Assembly: GCA_964625775.1 (NCBI GenBank)
Contig: CAZVEH010000066.1
Span: 1 to 9,963, forward strand
Length of the DNA stretch: 9,963 nucleotides
From: GCA-2786165 sp964625775
GTDB taxonomy: Bacteria; Pseudomonadota; Gammaproteobacteria; Legionellales; Legionellaceae
Reading direction: 5' to 3'
How positions within the stretch are numbered: position 1 is the stretch's first letter; every line of letters starts with the position of its first letter. Below the pieces are notes generated by a model that had not been told where the DNA came from, searched no databases, and saw only the letters and a list, made by a program, of their open reading frames with translations. A program made the translations under genes and the position numbers. Positions 6,118 through 9,963 of the stretch are shown piece by piece.

Positions 6118-7244
6118 TGACACATTCATCTGCTTGGTTGGTGCTGGCTGACGGCACCGTGTGGGAAGGAGTCTCTATCGGGGCCGAGGGTGAGCAGGTA
6201 GGAGAATTGGTCTTTAACACGGCTATGACAGGCTACCAAGAAATTTTAACGGATCCTTCCTATGCTGGGCAATTGATTACTCTAACGGCGGCCCATGTGG
6301 GCAATACAGGGTGCAATGATGAAGACATGGAGTCTGGTCGCGTTTGGGCCTCGGGGTTGATTATTCGCGAATCGTCATTAATTCCCAGTAATTTCCGATC
6401 ACGTTATTCCCTAGCAGATTGGCTGAAGCGTCAAAATGTGGTTGCAATTTCCGGTATTGATACGCGCGCACTGACCCATCGCTTGCGAGAAGAGGGTGCC
6501 TTGGGTGCTTGTTTGACCACGGATGGAACTCAATTAGATCGGGCCAAACAACGTGCGGCAGACTATCCGGGTTTGAAAGGCATGGATTTGGCAAAAGCAG
6601 TCACGTGTCAAACTGTCCATCCTTGGGGGGAAGGACAAGGAGCATGGGGTACCGCAGTTCGTCCACTACAGTATCAAGTGGTGGTGCATGATTTTGGTGT
6701 AAAGCACTCTATCTTACGTATTCTCCACGACATGGGCTGTGCTTTGACGATTGTTCCTGCTGATTTCCCGCATGCCGAAGTCCTGGCTATGGATCCTGAT
6801 GGTATATTTTTATCGAATGGCCCAGGAGATCCTGCAGCTTGTGATTATGCAATAGCGGCCACACAAGCTTATTTGGCCGCATCTAAACCTTTGTTTGGGA
6901 TTTGCTTAGGCTTTCAAATTTTGGCCCTTGCTTGTGGGGCGCGTGCGGTGAAAATGAGTTGTGGTCATCATGGTGCGAATCATCCTGTTGCAGAAATTAC
7001 AGGGCAGAAGCGGGTGTTTATCACCAGTCAAAATCATGGCTTTGCCATTGACGAAAGCAGTTTACCCAAAGAATTGATTGCCACACATCGGTCCTTGTTT
7101 GATCAAAGTTTACAAGGTATTATGCATCAGCATAAATTGGCATTTGGTTTCCAAGGCCATCCTGAGGCCAGCCCCGGTCCTCATGATGTTCAAATTATTT
7201 TCGAAGAGTTTATTCGTTTCATGAGCATACAACGCAGTGCTTAA
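6117..7244 (+). CDS. carA: Carbamoyl-phosphate synthetase small (glutaminase) subunit CarA
   Basis: CarA hydrolyses glutamine and passes ammonia to the large subunit CarB, which makes carbamoyl phosphate for pyrimidine and arginine synthesis. At 375 residues it is near the E. coli length (382). The N-terminal CarA domain has GELVFNTAMTGYQEILTDPS (29-48) and SNFR (91-94). LSNGPGDP is at 232-239. The class I amidotransferase triad is C263 in GICLG, H348 and E350 in GHPEASPGPHD. QNHGFAID at 305-312 is conserved. Residue 266 is Phe (GICLGFQ), where CarA usually has His (GICLGHQ). The start overlaps the dnaJ stop (TAATG) with no good Shine-Dalgarno site, so translation is probably coupled to dnaJ. 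The carB gene, normally next to carA, does not follow here, and dapB, often found before carA in gammaproteobacteria, is absent too. The identity is firm. Confidence 0.97.
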   Translation: MTHSSAWLVLADGTVWEGVSIGAEGEQVGELVFNTAMTGYQEILTDPSYAGQLITLTAAHVGNTGCNDEDMESGRVWASGLIIRESSLIPSNFRSRYSLADWLKRQNVVAISGIDTRALTHRLREEGALGACLTTDGTQLDRAKQRAADYPGLKGMDLAKAVTCQTVHPWGEGQGAWGTAVRPLQYQVVVHDFGVKHSILRILHDMGCALTIVPADFPHAEVLAMDPDGIFLSNGPGDPAACDYAIAATQAYLAASKPLFGICLGFQILALACGARAVKMSCGHHGANHPVAEITGQKRVFITSQNHGFAIDESSLPKELIATHRSLFDQSLQGIMHQHKLAFGFQGHPEASPGPHDVQIIFEEFIRFMSIQRSA

Positions 7245-7264
7245 AAAACTGAATACCACAGTAC

Positions 7265-7270
7265 AAGGAG
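7265..7270 (+). promoter_or_regulatory. Shine-Dalgarno site that supports the metK GTG start
   Basis: AAGGAG lies 9 nt before GTG at 7280. An ATG at 7272 is only 1 nt away and is out of frame: it reads three codons and stops at TGA 7281-7283, across the GTG. The GTG start is therefore the better choice. Confidence 0.7.
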
Positions 7271-7279
7271 TATGAATCT

Positions 7280-8461
7280 GTGAATCAATCTAATGTATTT
7301 ACTTCTGAATCGGTTGCTGAAGGGCATCCGGATAAAATTGCCGATCAAATCTCTGATGCGATCTTAGACGAAATTTTAGCACAAGATCCGCATGCACGGG
7401 TTGCCTGTGAGACATTTGTAAAAACAGGTATGGTGTTGGTGGGTGGTGAAATTACAACCAAAGCATGGGTCGATGTTGAATCCATTGCGCGATCAGTGAT
7501 CAAAGATATTGGCTATAATAGCTCCGCCATGGGTTTTGATTGGGAGTCATGTGCAGTGTTGTCTGCTATTGGCAAACAATCATCTGATATTGCTCAAGGT
7601 GTGGATAATCAACAAACCAAACAATTAGGTGCCGGAGATCAGGGCATGATGTTTGGTTACGCTTCGCGTGAAACTGAAGTGCTGATGCCAGCGCCTATCG
7701 CTTACGCACATCGTTTGATGGAAAGGCATGCTTTATTACGGAAATCCGGAGAATTGCCTTGGTTGCGTCCAGATGGTAAATGTCAGTTGACCTTGCGCTA
7801 TGAGAATGGCATGCCTGTAGCGGTAGATACCGTGGTATTTTCAACACAGCATGCGGAAGACATTTCTCAGGCGGAATTGGTCAAAGCTGTTCGTGAACAA
7901 ATCATTAATCCAATATTGCCTGCATCCTGGTTAACGCCAACTACTCGTTATTTTATCAATCCTACCGGCCGTTTTGTGATTGGTGGTCCTTTGGGTGATT
8001 GTGGCTTGACAGGTCGAAAAATTATTGTTGATACGTATGGTGGTATGGCAAGACATGGCGGCGGATGTTTTTCTGGTAAAGATCCTTCCAAGGTCGATCG
8101 TTCCGCAGCTTATGCAGCACGTCATGTGGCAAAAAATATTGTGGCAGCAGGGATTGCAGACAAATGCGAAATCCAAGTGTCTTATGCCATTGGTATTGCA
8201 GAACCCACGTCTATTCACGTCGAAACATTTGGTACGTCAGCCTTAGATAATAAAACCATCATTGATTTGATTCACGGCCATTTTGATTTAACACCTCAAG
8301 GCATTATTGATCATCATCAATTATTAAGACCGATTTATCGCCAAACAGCCTCGTACGGGCATTATGGTCGAGATAATTTGCCCTGGGAACGTACCGATAA
8401 AGTTGCGGAATTACGTAAAGCAGTGAACTTCTCAAATTTAAAGGATGATATATGTCTGTAA
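7280..8461 (+). CDS. metK: S-adenosylmethionine synthetase (MetK)
   Basis: MetK joins methionine and ATP to make S-adenosylmethionine, releasing phosphate and pyrophosphate. It works as a cytosolic tetramer with Mg2+ and K+. The product is 393 residues; E. coli MetK has 384. The N-terminal ATP/methionine segment FTSESVAEGHPDKIADQISD begins at residue 7, with the catalytic-region H16, D18 and K19. The signature GAGDQGMMFGY is at 117-127. The P-loop-like signature GGGCFSGKDPSKVDRSAAY begins at 260, with Cys263 where E. coli has Ala. Translation starts at GTG, supported by a well-spaced AAGGAG and by alignment of the next residues (NQSNVFTSES) with known N-termini. The gene follows carA by 35 nt and overlaps ahcY by 10 nt, so the methyl-cycle pair is probably co-transcribed. 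No SAM riboswitch or MetJ-type box is apparent in the 35-nt gap. Confidence 0.98.
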   Translation: MNQSNVFTSESVAEGHPDKIADQISDAILDEILAQDPHARVACETFVKTGMVLVGGEITTKAWVDVESIARSVIKDIGYNSSAMGFDWESCAVLSAIGKQSSDIAQGVDNQQTKQLGAGDQGMMFGYASRETEVLMPAPIAYAHRLMERHALLRKSGELPWLRPDGKCQLTLRYENGMPVAVDTVVFSTQHAEDISQAELVKAVREQIINPILPASWLTPTTRYFINPTGRFVIGGPLGDCGLTGRKIIVDTYGGMARHGGGCFSGKDPSKVDRSAAYAARHVAKNIVAAGIADKCEIQVSYAIGIAEPTSIHVETFGTSALDNKTIIDLIHGHFDLTPQGIIDHHQLLRPIYRQTASYGHYGRDNLPWERTDKVAELRKAVNFSNLKDDICL

Positions 8462-9768
8462 TGATGAACGAACGAGTACAAACCAGTGATTATAAAGTAG
8501 CCGATTTTTCTTTGGCAGCCTGGGGGCGTAAAGAAATTGCGATTGCCGAAACGGAAATGCCTGGATTGATGGCGTTGCGTCAAGAATTTGGCAAGGCACA
8601 ACCGTTGCGCGGCGCGCGCATAGCAGGCTGTTTGCATATGACCATTCAAACAGCAGTGCTGATTGAAACATTGATTGCTTTGGGTGCTGAAGTTAGATGG
8701 TCTTCGTGTAATATTTTTTCTACCCAAGATCATGCTGCTGCTGCGATTGCGGCAGAAGGAATTCCTGTGTTTGCTTGGAAAGGTGAGACAGAGGACGAGT
8801 ATTGGTGGTGCGTTGAGCAAACCATTCGCGGTCCTAATGGCTGGATGCCTAATCTTTTGTTGGATGATGGGGGTGATTTGACCCAAGTTATTCATGAAAA
8901 ACATCCAGACATTCTCAAAAATCTTTTGGGTGTTTCAGAAGAAACAACCACGGGTGTGGCTAGATTGTATGAGATGGCAAAAGACGGTGCGTTGAAGATT
9001 CCAGCCATCAATGTGAATGATTCGGTGACCAAGTCTAAATTTGATAATTTATATGGTTGTCGTGAATCCTTATTAGATGGCATCAAACGTGCAACGGATG
9101 TGATGATTGCGGGAAAAATTGCCATCATTTTAGGATTTGGTGATGTGGGCAAAGGTTGTGCTCAAGCCTTACGTGGGCAAGGAGCAACCGTTTATATCGC
9201 TGAAATCGATCCTATTTGTGCGTTACAAGCGGCAATGGAAGGGTATCGTGTGGTTACCTTGGATGATGTGATCCAAGATGTAGATATTCTAGTCACGGCG
9301 ACGGGCAACGTACATGTGGTGACGCATGACCATATGAAAGCCATGAAAAACCAAGCTATTTTATGTAACATCGGTCATTTTGATTCTGAAATTGATATCC
9401 AATCTTTGCGTGTGTATACGTGGGATAATATCAAGCCTCAGGTTGATCATGTGATTTTTCCTGATGGGAAGCGTATTATTGTGTTGGCAGAAGGACGTTT
9501 GGTGAATTTGGGTTGCGCGACCGGTCATCCAAGCTTTGTGATGTCGGCGTCATTTACCAACCAAGTGTTGGCACAAATGGAGTTGTTTGCAAAATCCAAA
9601 GAGTATGCGAACCAAGTGTATGTGTTGCCTAAGCATCTGGACGAGAAGGTCGCTCGATTGCACCTGGGTCGTATTGGAGCAAAATTAACACGCCTCACAG
9701 ATAAGCAAGCGAAATATATCCGTGTTCCCGTAGAAGGCCCATATAAGCCTGACACCTATCGTTATTAA
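8452..9768 (+). CDS. ahcY: Adenosylhomocysteinase (S-adenosyl-L-homocysteine hydrolase, AhcY)
   Basis: AhcY splits S-adenosylhomocysteine, the inhibitory by-product of methyl transfer, into homocysteine and adenosine with a bound NAD. The 438-residue protein is the compact form: it lacks the roughly 40-residue insertion after the DDGGD motif found in Pseudomonas-type enzymes. GCLHMTIQTAVLIETL is at 59-74 with H62, then STQDHAAAA (90-98), D138 in DDGGD, E163 in SEETTTG, K194, D198, N199 in NDSVTKSKFDN, C203, and the Rossmann motif GFGDVGKG at 228-235. The C-terminal KPDTYRY (432-438) supplies the conserved Lys and Tyr that reach the neighbouring subunit's NAD site. The start at 8452 has AAGGA (8441-8445) 6 nt upstream; in-frame ATGs at 8461 and 8464 are further from it. 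The start lies inside metK, suggesting coupled translation and a matched supply of SAM synthase and SAH hydrolase. Confidence 0.98.
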   Translation: MSVMMNERVQTSDYKVADFSLAAWGRKEIAIAETEMPGLMALRQEFGKAQPLRGARIAGCLHMTIQTAVLIETLIALGAEVRWSSCNIFSTQDHAAAAIAAEGIPVFAWKGETEDEYWWCVEQTIRGPNGWMPNLLLDDGGDLTQVIHEKHPDILKNLLGVSEETTTGVARLYEMAKDGALKIPAINVNDSVTKSKFDNLYGCRESLLDGIKRATDVMIAGKIAIILGFGDVGKGCAQALRGQGATVYIAEIDPICALQAAMEGYRVVTLDDVIQDVDILVTATGNVHVVTHDHMKAMKNQAILCNIGHFDSEIDIQSLRVYTWDNIKPQVDHVIFPDGKRIIVLAEGRLVNLGCATGHPSFVMSASFTNQVLAQMELFAKSKEYANQVYVLPKHLDEKVARLHLGRIGAKLTRLTDKQAKYIRVPVEGPYKPDTYRY

Positions 9769-9796
9769 TAGTTCAATACTATAGTATTTCGACTAT
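9768..9796. repeat. AT-rich palindrome just after ahcY
   Basis: AATACTATAGTATT at 9775-9788 is a perfect 14-bp palindrome, flanked by a second matching pair, ATAGT (9768-9772) and ACTAT (9792-9796), with short unpaired gaps. As RNA it makes a weak AT stem with no T-run after it, so it is not a convincing terminator. It could be an mRNA 3' element, a protein-binding site or chance. Confidence 0.4.
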
Positions 9797-9813
9797 AAAT
9801 TAACCAATAACTT

Positions 9814-9892
9814 TGTCATTCCCGCGCAAGCGGGAATCTATTTCTCAAGCAACGTGATGAGCAAATGGATGACCGAATGCGCGGGAATGACA
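9814..9892. repeat. REP/MITE-like inverted-repeat element
   Basis: A perfect 14-bp terminal inverted repeat, TGTCATTCCCGCGC (9814-9827) and its complement (9879-9892), bounds a 79-bp element. The match extends as a 26-bp imperfect repeat (9815-9840 against 9866-9891, 21 of 26 bases). The left arm also folds on itself: ATTCCCGC (9818-9825) and GCGGGAAT (9830-9837) with a GCAA loop. The right arm has lost this inner symmetry. Sequences of this GTCATTCCCGCG type are known as dispersed non-coding repeats in many proteobacteria. The element carries no gene. The left hairpin might help end the ahcY transcript, but no T-run follows. Confidence 0.72.
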
Positions 9893-9922
9893 CAAATTAC
9901 ATTGGTCCTGGTAACTCCCCAC

Positions 9923-9950
9923 GTCATCCCGAGCGCAGCGAGGGATCTCC
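9923..9950. repeat. Second dispersed-repeat fragment (GTCATCCCGAGCGCAGCGA type)
   Basis: GTCATCCCGAGCGCAGCGAG, from 9923, continues as GGATCTCC to 9950. ATCCC (9926-9930) can pair with GGGAT (9942-9946). This core resembles a widespread family of intergenic bacterial repeats and differs from the element just upstream. Its far end may lie beyond the window, since the sequence stops 13 bases later. Confidence 0.55.
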
Positions 9951-9963
9951 TGTCGTGTGGCAC

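Noticed and set aside
7245..7279. SAM riboswitch before metK
   Set aside because: The gap is only 35 nt, too short for any known SAM riboswitch class I can place, and it shows no stem-loops.
8362..8904. 180-codon open frame on the minus strand across the metK-ahcY junction
   Set aside because: It lies wholly opposite two certain genes, its translation shows no recognisable domain, and no ribosome site or promoter supports it. It is a shadow of the coding strand.
9814..9963. CRISPR array
   Set aside because: The repeats are inverted and of two different kinds. There are no regularly spaced direct repeats.

Overview
The window is a dense, all-plus-strand stretch of bacterial housekeeping genes. 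It holds eight complete protein-coding genes with short gaps or small overlaps, and a repeat-bearing non-coding tail at the right edge. By eye the base composition is moderate to slightly AT-rich. The proteins most resemble gammaproteobacterial forms, for example HemE, YheT, DnaK, CarA and MetK compared with my memory of the E. coli proteins. Two textbook RpoH (sigma-32) heat-shock promoters fit a proteobacterium. A Legionellales/Coxiella-like gammaproteobacterium is possible from the gene style and the compact AhcY, but that is inference and I cannot name a genus.

Layout: (1) Positions 1-151 are a 5' flank with a small terminator-like hairpin and no clear promoter. (2) hemE (uroporphyrinogen decarboxylase, haem synthesis) is coupled through an ATGA overlap to a YheT-family alpha/beta hydrolase. 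(3) A 117-nt gap carries a sigma-32 promoter, followed by grpE. (4) An 87-nt gap carries a second sigma-32 promoter with the same 13-nt spacer; its -35 box sits in the loop of an inverted repeat. dnaK follows. (5) A 75-nt gap holds a 12-bp hairpin, then dnaJ. (6) dnaJ overlaps carA by one base (TAATG). (7) metK follows 35 nt later from a GTG start, and ahcY overlaps metK by 10 nt. (8) Positions 9769-9963 hold an AT-rich palindrome, a 79-bp inverted-repeat element of the 'GTCATTCCCGCG' type, and part of a different 'GTCATCCCGAGCGCAGCGA' repeat.

How the genes work together: grpE-dnaK-dnaJ encode the complete Hsp70 machine (nucleotide exchange factor, chaperone, J-protein) in classical order, with separate heat-shock promoters for grpE and dnaK and a probable attenuator or processing hairpin before dnaJ. 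metK and ahcY are two adjoining steps of the activated-methyl cycle: S-adenosylmethionine synthesis, and removal of the S-adenosylhomocysteine left after methyl transfer. carA is the glutaminase subunit of carbamoyl-phosphate synthetase. It sits between these groups without its usual partner carB, which must lie elsewhere if the enzyme works.

I found no wholly new system here. The points most worth a second look are the promoter and hairpin architecture of the chaperone genes, the carA-metK-ahcY arrangement without carB, a His-to-Phe change next to the CarA nucleophile, and the two repeat families at the right edge.
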